A stretch of 64,000 nucleotides of DNA, taken from Acidimicrobiaceae bacterium (GTDB lineage Bacteria > Actinomycetota > Acidimicrobiia > Acidimicrobiales > Poriferisodalaceae). The notes under the pieces were generated by a model that worked only from the letters and a program-made list of their open reading frames with translations, did no database searches and was not told where the DNA came from. The stretch spans positions 100,182-164,181 of the forward strand of contig PBMG01000021.1 in assembly GCA_002722565.1 (NCBI GenBank), read 5' to 3'. The position numbers were made by a program, and so were the translations under genes. Shown here piece after piece: positions 1 to 9,169 of this stretch; position 1 is the first letter of the stretch, and each line of letters begins with the position of its first letter.

Positions 1-450
1 AGCCGACAGCAATCCATACACCCTAAGAATTGAGCTCAGCCAAAGTCCGGTCCCCAAAGGGCGAGATATAGCTAAATTCTTGGGAGCCAACTCACCGAAA
101 ACCATCTGGATAACTGCGGCGATCGCTATCGCTGTAGCGGCCCGGGCCGGTCCGGGACGCAATGAAAGTCCAGGGAGATAGTCCAAAACTGCGCCTATAG
201 CATCTTCGGCAATTAAGCCCAACAACAAAGAAGTGACAGTTATCCCCAGTTGCGCTCCCCCGAGGTGGAAACTCAGCCGACTCAACAATTTGCGCACAAC
301 ACGGGCGCGTCGGTGCCCCTGCTCAGCCATAACTTCGACGCGTTCGACATCAACGGCCACAAGACTGAACTCGCCCGCGACGAAAATCCCGTTGAGGGCA
401 ACAAGGGTCGTCACAGCTATTAAGCCCAAAAGGGGATCGATGGTGAACAC
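1..450 (-). CDS. CNNM/CorC-HlyC family membrane protein (N-terminal part, runs off window)
   Basis: Reading leftward from a GTG at 450 (an alternative GTG lies at 456) gives 150 uninterrupted codons to the window edge. The translation has a hydrophobic first helix (GLIAVTTLVALNGIFVAGEF), a second hydrophobic stretch around residues 105-125 and the hallmark GELAPKNLAISRP that closes the DUF21/CNNM transmembrane domain. Family members are membrane proteins linked to magnesium or cobalt efflux; the CBS and CorC domains expected at the C-terminus are outside the window. GGAGG lies immediately before the GTG at 450. It is divergent from the ABC exporter at 506. The family call is firm and the substrate is unknown. 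Confidence 0.88.
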   Translation of the reverse strand, partial: MFTIDPLLGLIAVTTLVALNGIFVAGEFSLVAVDVERVEVMAEQGHRRARVVRKLLSRLSFHLGGAQLGITVTSLLLGLIAEDAIGAVLDYLPGLSLRPGPARAATAIAIAAVIQMVFGELAPKNLAISRPLGTGLWLSSILRVYGLLSA

Positions 451-505
451 CTCCACGAATCATTCTCTATCCGCACTTGTTAAACGCCAAGGTAGCCTCG
501 AGTCA

Positions 506-2353
506 ATGCATCAGGACAATGCCACCTTCGAACCGGTGCGCGACTGGTCCAACTATCCCCCTGTCGAGGAGACAATCCGCAGCGACAGTTCATTGGGTTG
601 GTTAAGGCGAATGAGTCCTATTGTCATGACCCACAAGTGGCGAATTATCTGGTCGGTAGCCGCGGCAATAGTTGCGATGACGGCCCAAATCCTTGTTCCT
701 AGGTTTGTGGGGCTGGCTGTGGACCGAGCCCTGATCGAACAAACCAGTTCCTTATCTCTTTTCGTCATCATTCTCTTAATTTTGGGAGTCGCTCGGGCAT
801 CAGCGACATTCGGCTACCGCTACGGGCTGTACGGCATGGCCTTCAAAGTCGAATACCAGTTGAGGACACTCCTCTTCCAGCATCTCGGTCGCCTATCGTT
901 CTCCTTTTTCGATCGCGTACAAAGTGGACAGATCATCAGTAGGGCAAATTCTGATATCAGGTCAGTCCAAATGTTTATGGCCTTCGCTCCTATCATGGCG
1001 GTTCAGTTCTTTAGCTTCGTCATTGCTATTGGCTTAATGGCAGCAATCAGCATCCCGCTTACAGCTGTAACAATGATTGCCCTGCCCGGAGTTTTCGCGA
1101 TCGGTCAACGTCTCCGGAAAATTATGTTTCCGCTTTCATGGGTCGTCCAATCACGTCAAGCAGAGATCGCTACTGTCGTAGACGAGTCAGTTAACGGAGT
1201 CAGGGTTGTCAAAGCATTTGCTGCTGAACGTCAACAAATTCGCGCTCTCGCTCAAGGCGCAGAACGCCTCCGCTGGGCCAACCTTGTTCAGCACCGAACT
1301 CGGGCTTCTCATACTCCTTTGATCGAGAACCTTCCGCGAATTGCTCTTGCCACAGTGCTTTTAGTGGGCGGTCTTCAAACAATTGATGGAGCTTTATCGG
1401 TCGGCGATTTGATCTCATTCAACCTGTACATCTTGCTTCTCCAAGCACCCTTTCGATTCATAGGCATGCTGTTGATCTTGGGTCAACGAGCCAAGGCTTC
1501 AGCAGAACGCATCTACGAAATTCTCGATGAGCCTCCAGGGGTAGATGATCGCCCAGGAGCTATTGACTTAGTTCCTCCCGAAGGGAGAGTGTCTTTTTCA
1601 GAAGTGAGATTCTCCTATGGAACCGAGGTAGTCGGAGGCACGCTGGGGGCTGAACATCCGCCAACCGTGCTGGATGGTTTCAATCTCGAAATTCCAGCAG
1701 GCCAGACGATCGCAATAGTTGGGCGCACTGGGTGCGGGAAATCAACTATTTCACGGCTGTTGATGCGTTTTTATGAACTACAGGCAGGTGTCATTGCCTT
1801 GGATGGCCAGGACATAGGTGGAGTTACGCAGAGGAGTCTTCGCTCAGCGGTAAGTCTTGTTCCTGATGAGCCCTTTTTGTTTTCGACGAGCATTCACGAA
1901 AACATTGCTTACGGGAATCCCAATGCCTCAAGACAAGAAGTTGAGGCGGCAGCTCGGGCGGCTCAGGCTCACAAGTTCATTGTCGACCTTGAGGATGGTT
2001 ACGAGACCATCGTGGGCGAAAGGGGCTATGACCTTTCCGGCGGTCAACGCCAAAGGATCTCCTTAGCGCGACTTTTCCTTCAGGACCCTAAGGTCATTAT
2101 TTTAGATGACTCCACAAGTGCCATCGACGTCGAAATCGAGGAACGCATTCATCATGCGTTGCGGGACTTACTTGAGGATCGAACAACAATCGTCATCGCT
2201 CACCGGTTGTCCACTATTGCTCTCGCAGACCGGGTGATTCTTATTGAAAACGGTCAAGTAGCAGCTGACGGAACTCACCAAGAGCTACTTGAACGCGAAC
2301 CTCGTTATGCCGCAACCTTGGCATCCTCTACTGAAACGGGTCAACCATGGTGA
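506..2353 (+). CDS. Heterodimeric ABC exporter, subunit A (permease-ATPase fusion)
   Basis: This 615-residue protein has a six-helix exporter domain (about residues 35-330) followed by a nucleotide-binding domain. Walker A (GRTGCGKST) is near residue 406, the signature LSGGQRQR near 510 and Walker B (IILDDSTSAID) near 530. The residue after the Walker B aspartate is Asp rather than the catalytic Glu, as in the degenerate-site subunit of heterodimeric exporters such as the TM287/288 type. It overlaps the partner gene by 7 nt, so the two are surely one transporter. The reading frame is open far upstream, but residues before 506 are the antisense of the CNNM gene. An ATG at 440 is a possible alternative start. 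The exported substrate cannot be told. Confidence 0.9.
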   Translation: MHQDNATFEPVRDWSNYPPVEETIRSDSSLGWLRRMSPIVMTHKWRIIWSVAAAIVAMTAQILVPRFVGLAVDRALIEQTSSLSLFVIILLILGVARASATFGYRYGLYGMAFKVEYQLRTLLFQHLGRLSFSFFDRVQSGQIISRANSDIRSVQMFMAFAPIMAVQFFSFVIAIGLMAAISIPLTAVTMIALPGVFAIGQRLRKIMFPLSWVVQSRQAEIATVVDESVNGVRVVKAFAAERQQIRALAQGAERLRWANLVQHRTRASHTPLIENLPRIALATVLLVGGLQTIDGALSVGDLISFNLYILLLQAPFRFIGMLLILGQRAKASAERIYEILDEPPGVDDRPGAIDLVPPEGRVSFSEVRFSYGTEVVGGTLGAEHPPTVLDGFNLEIPAGQTIAIVGRTGCGKSTISRLLMRFYELQAGVIALDGQDIGGVTQRSLRSAVSLVPDEPFLFSTSIHENIAYGNPNASRQEVEAAARAAQAHKFIVDLEDGYETIVGERGYDLSGGQRQRISLARLFLQDPKVIILDDSTSAIDVEIEERIHHALRDLLEDRTTIVIAHRLSTIALADRVILIENGQVAADGTHQELLEREPRYAATLASSTETGQPW

Positions 2354-4296
2354 TGATGGGGGCGCCTGGCGGTGGACCATTCGCTGGCCCAAGTGCTACT
2401 CAGTCCAGTGCTAGCGCTGGCTTACCCTTTGCTGGGGTCCCCTCCGAAATGCAAGATGGCGCTTCAGAAATTTTGAAGAAAGAGCCTGTCCACCCTGACC
2501 CCGTTTTCTCCTTTCATCGATTAGTTCATCGATCGTCGCGTCTCAATCTCCGATCTCTTTTTGAGAACCGTCGGGCTGCAGCTCTATGGGGCTTGTTTCT
2601 TTTAGCCGTTGAGACCATCACAGCTCTACTGGGTCCGGTCCTTACCCAACAAGGGATCGACAATGGGGTAATGCGACAGGATCGAGCATCTCTGTACCGG
2701 GCAGTGACCTTGTTCGCAGCAATCATCGTCCTAAACGCAATCACAAGTTTTTTGCGTCAACGTTGGAACGGAACGCTTGGCGAAAACATCATGTATGACG
2801 TTCGCTTGGAACTTTTCAGCCACTTTCAACGTATGGGTCTCGACTGGTACACCTCCGAAAAGTCAGGTGTGCTCTTGAGCAGAATGACCTCGGATGTTGA
2901 AGCGTTAACCCTTTTAGTGAACGAAGGTTTCGTCAATTTGGTGATTCAGGCTCTGACCGTTTCGATCGTCACCGCAGTCCTGTTTTCCTACAACCCCCTT
3001 CTAGCAATCCTTCTGCTCGCTCTTGTTCTTCCTCCTTTAGTCGTGATGACACTTTGGTTCCGCTCAGTTAGCGAGCGCGGCTACTCAGATGTTCGGGATC
3101 GGATCGCAGGTGTCCTCGCCGACCTTTCGGAGAATCTGGCAGGGGTTCGGGTCATAGCCGCTCTTAATCGTCGCCGACAAAACGCTGAATCGCATAGAAA
3201 CGTTGTTGGGGCTTATCTTGACGCGAACCTCTACACCGCCAGAGCTGGGGCTATCTACGGTCCCTCAACCGAGGGGATCGGCATCGCTGCTCAGGCCATC
3301 GTTTTGTTAGTAGGTGGCTGGATGGTCGTGGATGGTTCGCTGCAAGTCGGTGAACTAACGGCGTTCGTACTATTCGTAAATACTTTCTTCGCTCCAATCC
3401 AACAGATGGTGCAGCTTTATAACACCTACCAACAGGGACAGTCGGGCCTTACAAAGATTGGGGACATACTCGCTACACCGCCGTCGATACTTGAAAGTGA
3501 GACCGCGATCCCACTGAGGCCTATTCAGGGTCAAATTGAATTCAAGTCAGTAACTTTTGCCTACGGCGATGGACCCGATGTTCTGCAAGACATCAACCTC
3601 TCTATAAATGAGGGAGAGACCTTCGCCTTTGTCGGGCCAACCGGAGCCGGCAAAAGCACTATTGCGAAGTTAATAACTAGATTTTACGATCCAATCTCAG
3701 GGTCCGTATCTATAGACGGGCAAGACCTTCGAGACGTTCAGATCGAGTCGCTTCGAACACAACTGGGAGTGGTCCCACAAGAACCATTTCTTTTTCACGG
3801 AACGATCCGTGACAACGTTGCCTTCGCAAAAAGCGATGCTAGCGAAGAAGAACTCGAAGAAGCCATTGCCCACGTAGGTCTTAGAGAAACTGTCGACCAA
3901 CTAACCGACGGAATCAACACCCTCGTCCACGAACGTGGGGTGTCCTTGTCGGCAGGGGAACGTCAATTACTTGCTTTAGCGAGGGCATTTATATCTCGCC
4001 CGCGAGTCCTAGTTTTAGATGAGGCGACATCAAGTCTCGATTTACGTTCCGAAGCGCAAATAGAAAATGTGTTGGACGGCTTACTGGAAGGACGAACGGC
4101 AATTCTCATCGCCCACCGGTTAGCCACTGCGATGAAAGCGGACCGGATCGCGGTCATAGACAAGGGCCAAATAATCGAACTCGGCTCTCACGACGAGCTA
4201 ATCGGATTGGGTGGCCGTTATTCAGAAATGTTCGACACTTGGTCCTCTCACTCTGAATCTGGTGGACCCCAGCCAACTGACTCGCAGTCGGATTAG
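2347..4296 (+). CDS. Heterodimeric ABC exporter, subunit B
   Basis: This 649-residue half-transporter has a roughly 75-residue extra N-terminus (Gly/Ala/Ser-rich, then polar), six membrane helices at about 80-370, and an ATPase domain. Walker A GPTGAGKST is near residue 430 and the canonical Walker B LVLDEATSSLD near 557. The signature is LSAGERQ instead of LSGGQ. In the heterodimer this altered signature would face the Asp-for-Glu Walker B of subunit A, giving one degenerate and one active ATP site. That is known biology for this exporter class; the pairing here is inferred from the sequence. The gene begins inside the end of subunit A (ATG at 2347), implying translational coupling. Confidence 0.9.
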   Translation: MVMMGAPGGGPFAGPSATQSSASAGLPFAGVPSEMQDGASEILKKEPVHPDPVFSFHRLVHRSSRLNLRSLFENRRAAALWGLFLLAVETITALLGPVLTQQGIDNGVMRQDRASLYRAVTLFAAIIVLNAITSFLRQRWNGTLGENIMYDVRLELFSHFQRMGLDWYTSEKSGVLLSRMTSDVEALTLLVNEGFVNLVIQALTVSIVTAVLFSYNPLLAILLLALVLPPLVVMTLWFRSVSERGYSDVRDRIAGVLADLSENLAGVRVIAALNRRRQNAESHRNVVGAYLDANLYTARAGAIYGPSTEGIGIAAQAIVLLVGGWMVVDGSLQVGELTAFVLFVNTFFAPIQQMVQLYNTYQQGQSGLTKIGDILATPPSILESETAIPLRPIQGQIEFKSVTFAYGDGPDVLQDINLSINEGETFAFVGPTGAGKSTIAKLITRFYDPISGSVSIDGQDLRDVQIESLRTQLGVVPQEPFLFHGTIRDNVAFAKSDASEEELEEAIAHVGLRETVDQLTDGINTLVHERGVSLSAGERQLLALARAFISRPRVLVLDEATSSLDLRSEAQIENVLDGLLEGRTAILIAHRLATAMKADRIAVIDKGQIIELGSHDELIGLGGRYSEMFDTWSSHSESGGPQPTDSQSD

Positions 4297-4324
4297 CTGT
4301 CGTAATCTGGCAAGCTGGCTACTG

Positions 4325-5116
4325 ATGGTCCGTTCTCCCGTGGTCGAACTTCTCGGCGTTTCAGTCAAGTATGAAGAGAGAACGATTCTTGGTCCTTTGG
4401 ATCTAGAAATCGCTTCTTCGGACAGGTGGGTCGTCTTAGGGCCAAACGGGAGCGGCAAAACTAGCTTGATTAAGATTCTTTCGCTTTACCGGTACCCGAC
4501 AACTGGAACTGTCAAAGTGCTCGGCGAAACTTGGGGCGCAACTGACGTCAGGCAGCTAAGACAGCGAATAGGTCTTGCCTCATCTTCTCTAAGAGACCAA
4601 TTTCGATCAGATATTTTGGGGCTAGACATTGTTATGACAGCGAGGCATGCCGCACTGGAGACTTGGTGGCATGAATACTCTGCAAGCGACCGCGAAGCTG
4701 CGATGGATTGCCTGTCGCGAATAGGAGCGGAGGCATTGGCAGCCCGAAAATTTCACACGATGTCTTCTGGGGAGCAACAACGAGTGCAGCTGGCAAGAAC
4801 CCTTATGGGGGAACCAGGATTGTTATTACTAGATGAACCCACTGCTGGCCTTGACCTAGTGGGAAGAGAGCAACTCGTGTCGAGCTTGGCTTCGGTTGCT
4901 TCTGACCCTCAAACCCCTGCGACACTTCTCGTAACCCATCACACTGACGAGATCCCTCCTGGTTTCACTCACGGCCTCCTTCTACGTGAAGGTAAACCGT
5001 TGGCATGCGGACCGATCGATCAGGTATTAACGGCTGATTCCTTATCTGAGTGTTTCGGGTTGCGTCTTCAACTAGAGAATCGTGATGGGCGATGGCTGTC
5101 TTGGACTACAGGTTGA
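4325..5116 (+). CDS. Stand-alone ABC transporter ATP-binding protein
   Basis: This 263-residue ATPase has no membrane domain. Walker A is GPNGSGKTS, the signature is MSSGEQQR, Walker B is LLLLDEPTAGLD and the switch histidine is in VTHHTDEI, so it should be catalytically competent. The overall look is that of the YlmA-like or iron-complex ATPases. No permease or binding protein is nearby, so its partner is elsewhere or it acts alone. I chose the ATG at 4325 because upstream in-frame residues overlap the end of the exporter gene and look non-coding. It lies 28 nt after subunit B in the same direction and probably belongs to that transcript. Confidence 0.85.
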   Translation: MVRSPVVELLGVSVKYEERTILGPLDLEIASSDRWVVLGPNGSGKTSLIKILSLYRYPTTGTVKVLGETWGATDVRQLRQRIGLASSSLRDQFRSDILGLDIVMTARHAALETWWHEYSASDREAAMDCLSRIGAEALAARKFHTMSSGEQQRVQLARTLMGEPGLLLLDEPTAGLDLVGREQLVSSLASVASDPQTPATLLVTHHTDEIPPGFTHGLLLREGKPLACGPIDQVLTADSLSECFGLRLQLENRDGRWLSWTTG

Positions 5117-5126
5117 AGTCATATCA

Positions 5127-5936
5127 ATGACACCTGACCCAGGCCGCCAGCAGTCACAAGTGTTCGGCGAAGTAGCAGAGATTTATCACCTGTACCGGCC
5201 CGGATACCCCAAAAGCCTATTTGAATGGATCCTCACCACCTGCGAGCCGTCAACTACTGAATTGGTTGTAGACATAGGTTGCGGCACGGGGAAGGCGTCG
5301 GGGCCCCTTTTACGGCATGGGTTCGAGATACTCGGCCTTGAGCCAGACCCAGAAATGGCTCGCATCGCTGCGAGAGAGTTCAAAGAGTTCGACTTGTTTT
5401 CAGTTGAAGAATACGCATTCGAGGATTGGCCCAGCATGGACAGGAAGGTGGGGCTACTAATCGCTGGCCAGTCCTGGCATTGGACAAACCCTGAACTTCG
5501 CTTTCAGCGGGCAGCCTCAATTCTTCAACCCGAGGGATGGTTATGCGTTTTTTGGAATCGCCCTGATTACGACAAAAAACCGTTTGATGCCGAGGTCGAT
5601 CGTATTTACGCCGAACTCGTCCCTGAGTTCGACAACAACTTATCCTCGGTCCGACTACCTGGCTCTAAAGCCGCCATCACTGCAGATAGTCCGACCGAAG
5701 AAATAAATATGAGTGGCCTATTTGATCCAGTACAAGAACTTCAGATCGGATGGGAAATCGAAATCAGTACCCATCACCACATCCAAAATCTACGCACCCA
5801 ATCCGATCACCGCATGTTGGAACCCGGACTAAGAGATGAATTATTTCGCCAGATTTCGGAGGCAATCAATGCCTGCGGAGGCATCTACAGACAAACCTTC
5901 ACCACCCATGCCTATGCAGCGAAGCTGTCTGTCTGA
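5127..5936 (+). CDS. Class I SAM-dependent methyltransferase
   Basis: The protein has 269 residues. The SAM-binding motif I is VVDIGCGTGKASGPLL, followed by the acidic strand end GLEPDPEMARIA, as in the Methyltransf_11 group. A conserved AGQSWHWTNPE segment corresponds to the motif seen in small-molecule methyltransferases of the UbiE/TehB-like type. The start at 5127 follows the preceding ATPase stop by 10 nt, so the genes are probably co-transcribed. The methyl acceptor is unknown. Confidence 0.85.
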   Translation: MTPDPGRQQSQVFGEVAEIYHLYRPGYPKSLFEWILTTCEPSTTELVVDIGCGTGKASGPLLRHGFEILGLEPDPEMARIAAREFKEFDLFSVEEYAFEDWPSMDRKVGLLIAGQSWHWTNPELRFQRAASILQPEGWLCVFWNRPDYDKKPFDAEVDRIYAELVPEFDNNLSSVRLPGSKAAITADSPTEEINMSGLFDPVQELQIGWEIEISTHHHIQNLRTQSDHRMLEPGLRDELFRQISEAINACGGIYRQTFTTHAYAAKLSV

Positions 5937-5948
5937 GAACATCTCTTC

Positions 5949-6365
5949 ATGACGACTCATGCAGATCAAATCCGTTCTTACTTTAAGGCTTGCAGTTCAG
6001 GCTCTGGCGAGGCGGTAGCAACCCACTTCACCGATGATGCCGTGATTTATGACACCAACCATTCACCTATCGTGAGTTCGACCGCTATTGGAGAATTTTG
6101 GTCTCGAATACATGACAAATGGGTGGGGCCGGAATGGATCGTTGAACAAGTCATCGAGACCATTGATGCTGCGGCTATCGAATGGGTGATGAAAGGCGAG
6201 GCAGAGGGGCAACCATTTAAGATCCGCGGCAGTGAACACTACGAGTTTAAGGGTCATCTGATAGCCGAGATCCGCCAGTATTGGACCTTTGACCCAGAAA
6301 GTCCCGGTGGTGGTTTGATCAAGTACCCCTACGGAGAACCTGATCGTTTGGGCTTCGATGACTGA
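5949..6365 (+). CDS. NTF2/SnoaL-like domain protein
   Basis: This small cone-shaped-fold protein has 138 residues. It starts with the typical helix (MTTHADQIRSYFKACSSG) and then shows the alternating pattern TDDAVIYD and GIGEFW-like elements of the SnoaL/NTF2 superfamily, ending in a strand-rich half with YWTFDPESPGG. Members act as isomerases, cyclases, hydrolases or plain binding proteins, so no reaction can be assigned. It overlaps the next gene by 8 nt, suggesting joint translation with the hotdog thioesterase. It is one of five such proteins in the window. Confidence 0.75.
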   Translation: MTTHADQIRSYFKACSSGSGEAVATHFTDDAVIYDTNHSPIVSSTAIGEFWSRIHDKWVGPEWIVEQVIETIDAAAIEWVMKGEAEGQPFKIRGSEHYEFKGHLIAEIRQYWTFDPESPGGGLIKYPYGEPDRLGFDD

Positions 6366-7044
6366 CAGACCCAAGAAAGCTGATGATGGTATCCACATCG
6401 TGTACGAAGACCCTCAATTCAACTCGAGAAGCCAAGCCGCTTCAGCGTTACGACGCCTAGGCAATGCCTTTGTCCGTCACCGTGTTAATGACCCTGAGTT
6501 AGCTTCATTGGCCGACTGGGCAACATCAGTGGCTGAAAATCTTGAACGTTCAGATCCAGTAGCGCGCCCGTCAGACTATTTCGAGCGGCGTTATAGCGAT
6601 CCACGGCCATCTGACGGCGTCGAAGTAATTGCCTTTAGTGACCGAACTTTTAGTGGTCCAGCGAATCCGATGGGCGTCGAAGCCGAGGTCCGACGAAAAG
6701 GGGACCAAGTTGTTAGCAGAGTGGTTTTTGGGGCTGCCTTTGAAAGCGCCCCGGAAAGGACTCATGGAGGAGCTGTTTCAGCATTAGTTGATGACACTAT
6801 GGGCTACCTGATGATCGTCCTCGGTGAGGCCGCGTACACAGCCCGCCTCGAGGTGGACTATCGAGATGGGGTTCCCATCAATATTCCCGTTTGGTTCCGT
6901 GCTTGGGTCTCAAATCGAGATGGCCGGAAACTGACGGTCGATTTGGTTGTGTCTCCTGACAAAGATGGGCAGCCTGATGAGTCAGCACCGCCCCTAATAA
7001 CTGCTGAAGGGCTCTTCATCATTCCGAGTGTCGACCCTTCCTAG
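6358..7044 (+). CDS. PaaI-like hotdog-fold thioesterase
   Basis: The protein has 228 residues. The C-terminal 140 form a PaaI-type hotdog domain with the signature ERTHGGAVSALVDDTMGYL, in which HGG and the Asp-containing helix form the acyl-CoA site. The long charged N-terminal section (about residues 1-85) is outside the core and has no recognised domain. It probably hydrolyses an acyl- or aryl-CoA. Its TAG shares CTAG with the stop of the convergent deacetylase gene, so the two genes overlap by 4 nt and there is no room for a separate terminator. Confidence 0.82.
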   Translation: MTDRPKKADDGIHIVYEDPQFNSRSQAASALRRLGNAFVRHRVNDPELASLADWATSVAENLERSDPVARPSDYFERRYSDPRPSDGVEVIAFSDRTFSGPANPMGVEAEVRRKGDQVVSRVVFGAAFESAPERTHGGAVSALVDDTMGYLMIVLGEAAYTARLEVDYRDGVPINIPVWFRAWVSNRDGRKLTVDLVVSPDKDGQPDESAPPLITAEGLFIIPSVDPS

Positions 7045-7868
7045 TTGCCAGTTTGTTCTGACCGCCAACGATCCGATGCTTCCTGAAGGGTCACGAATTT
7101 AACGTCTTCGCGTTTTCCGATTTCGTCAAACAAAGCTTCAAACATCAGCATGCGATGACCGCGCCCAATCACTTGTGGGTGCATTGTGTAAGTCAGGAGT
7201 CCTCCGGGCTCATGCTCACGCGCCCAGTCAAGATCTCCTAGCCATGTCTCTAGAACCGCCGAGGCAGGAGTCAGATTGCCTCCTTTGGGAGGAATGTACT
7301 CAAACCAAGGGAAATCATCGAGATGCCAAGCAATCGGCAGCTCAACAAGATCGACTTTTGTTCCCCATGAAACGCCGACGCCCTTTTCCCACTGATCCCC
7401 ACTCCTGCACCAATATGGCCGAACGTCATGACCCATTAGCGAAGAGTCGTAGGAAAACCCTTCCTGCACTAAAAGTTCGAAAGTATGTTCGCTCACATAC
7501 CAACCAGGAGACCTCCACCCGACAGGCCTACTACCGGTCAGTGAGTAAAGAATCGACGTCCCTTCTTGTAGAACTTCTAGTTCTTGTTCTCGGCTGAGCC
7601 GGGCAGGGCTCTCATGATGGTTACCGTGGTGCCCAACCTCATGCCCTCCAGCAACTATTTCTTCTATGAGTTCTGGATATGTCGACGCTGTCAAGCCAGG
7701 GACAAAGAATGTGCCCTTAGCCGAGCGTCTTTCTAAAAGTTCTAAGATTCGACGGGTTCCTATTACCCCGAACTCACCTCTGCTGAAAGCTGTCCTGTCT
7801 TTGTTTCCCATCCACAACGACACAGTGTCGACATCGAAAGTCAGGCTGACTGAGAATTGATCCGTCAC
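7041..7868 (-). CDS. Polysaccharide deacetylase family protein (NodB fold)
   Basis: This 275-residue protein has the NodB barrel. Near the N-terminus LTFDVDTVS provides the catalytic and metal Asp pair, and GHEVGHHGNHHESP supplies the H-x4-H-type metal ligands. RSPGWYVSEHTFELL is the conserved motif 3 region. Unlike the two related proteins at 25353 and 26266, this one keeps its metal-binding histidines. No signal peptide is visible, so a cytosolic role on a small amide is as likely as cell-wall deacetylation. It is 16 nt downstream of the acyl-CoA dehydrogenase gene. Confidence 0.85.
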   Translation of the reverse strand: MTDQFSVSLTFDVDTVSLWMGNKDRTAFSRGEFGVIGTRRILELLERRSAKGTFFVPGLTASTYPELIEEIVAGGHEVGHHGNHHESPARLSREQELEVLQEGTSILYSLTGSRPVGWRSPGWYVSEHTFELLVQEGFSYDSSLMGHDVRPYWCRSGDQWEKGVGVSWGTKVDLVELPIAWHLDDFPWFEYIPPKGGNLTPASAVLETWLGDLDWAREHEPGGLLTYTMHPQVIGRGHRMLMFEALFDEIGKREDVKFVTLQEASDRWRSEQTGN

Positions 7869-7884
7869 AGCAAGATTCTGGCAT

Positions 7885-9129
7885 CTACCAATCGGTCTTG
7901 TTCTGCAAAAGTTCCGAGAACGGAGTATCTCTGTCTGGCCCGGGTTCCTTTGGAAGACCTAGAACTCGTTCTCCGATGATATTTCGTTGGACTTCATCGG
8001 TTCCTCCGTAGATGGAAGGGGCAGGAGAAAAGACCGCCATCTCTTGAATCACCCCTCCGGTCACAGCTTGCTCTCCCCAAAGGGCCATATCGGGGCCGAG
8101 TATTGCTCCTGCAAGTTCGCGTGTCCTGTGAAGCGCTGAGGTCATGAGGAGCTTGGCCAGGTTTCCCTCACCTCCAGTTTGCTGATTCTTGTTACGCGTT
8201 CGTTGCGAGTTCAATCTCATCAACTCAAGTTCTGTGTGGAGCTGGGCGAGTTCTTGACGAATACGCGTGTCATCAAGTTTCTCGCGCTCTTCGGACAAAT
8301 CTCGCAGAAGTTGAAGTGTTCCCGGGCCTACACCTCCTGCTGCTAAAGCGAGCCGTTTTCCTACAAAGGAACCTGCTGATTTCTCAAGGTGGCCAGCGAT
8401 GCTGCCTGGATGGGCAGCCGCGTAAGCCATTCCGTGACCGCCACCGATTCCGGCGCGTTCGACCATAAGGGTCGTGTTAGCTACACGCCACCCTTCGTTC
8501 AGATCACCTATTAAGTCAGCTTGAGAGACTCGGGCCTCGTCTATAAAAACCTCATTGAACAAAGATCGACCTGTCATTTCGCGGAGAGGTCGGATATCAA
8601 CCCCTTCTTGGTTCATGGGGAAAGCAAACCAGCTAATTCCTCTATGTTTGGATGCGTCAGGGTCCGTTCTTGCTATCAACATCCCATAGTCAGCATGTTG
8701 GCCTTCGGAAGTCCAAACCTTTTGACCAGTGATCACCCATTCGTCTCCATCGCGTACTGCTTTAGTTTGCAGCCCTGCGAGGTCGCTGCCGGCTCCCGGT
8801 TCTGAAAACAGCTGACACCAAGAATCTGTGCCATCAAGAATTTTTGGGACATATTTTTGTATCTGTGATTCATTTCCATGAGCAAGAATCGTTGGGGCTG
8901 CCAGCATCATCCCCAAACCTGCTGGGGAACCTATAGAACCGTTCTCTCTTAACGCAGCAGCGAGAACTCGGGTCTCAGCTCTGCCCCACCCTTTACCAAA
9001 CGGTTCTGCAAGTCCAGGGTTGCTAAATCCAGCTGAGGAAAGCCGTTGCCACCACTCCCGAACTGGCAGGTCAGGGTCCCAGTTGGCATCTATCCATGCA
9101 TCGATTTCAGTGCGCAACTCATTACTCAT
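7885..9129 (-). CDS. Acyl-CoA dehydrogenase family protein
   Basis: The protein has 414 residues. The N-terminal helical domain is followed by the beta-domain FAD motif WCQLFSEPGAGSDLAG and the strand WVITGQKVWTS. The C-terminal helical domain ends with YGGTDEVQRNIIGERVLGLP, the typical end region of bacterial acyl-CoA dehydrogenases. The enzyme oxidises an acyl-CoA to the 2,3-enoyl-CoA with FAD, passing electrons to ETF. The ATG at 9129 is preceded by GGAG at a good distance, which decides the start over upstream in-frame codons. Chain length cannot be predicted. Confidence 0.9.
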   Translation of the reverse strand: MSNELRTEIDAWIDANWDPDLPVREWWQRLSSAGFSNPGLAEPFGKGWGRAETRVLAAALRENGSIGSPAGLGMMLAAPTILAHGNESQIQKYVPKILDGTDSWCQLFSEPGAGSDLAGLQTKAVRDGDEWVITGQKVWTSEGQHADYGMLIARTDPDASKHRGISWFAFPMNQEGVDIRPLREMTGRSLFNEVFIDEARVSQADLIGDLNEGWRVANTTLMVERAGIGGGHGMAYAAAHPGSIAGHLEKSAGSFVGKRLALAAGGVGPGTLQLLRDLSEEREKLDDTRIRQELAQLHTELELMRLNSQRTRNKNQQTGGEGNLAKLLMTSALHRTRELAGAILGPDMALWGEQAVTGGVIQEMAVFSPAPSIYGGTDEVQRNIIGERVLGLPKEPGPDRDTPFSELLQNKTDW

Positions 9130-9169
9130 GTGAAAGCTCCGATGGGGGTTGATCGCTGAGCGTCTTGTT

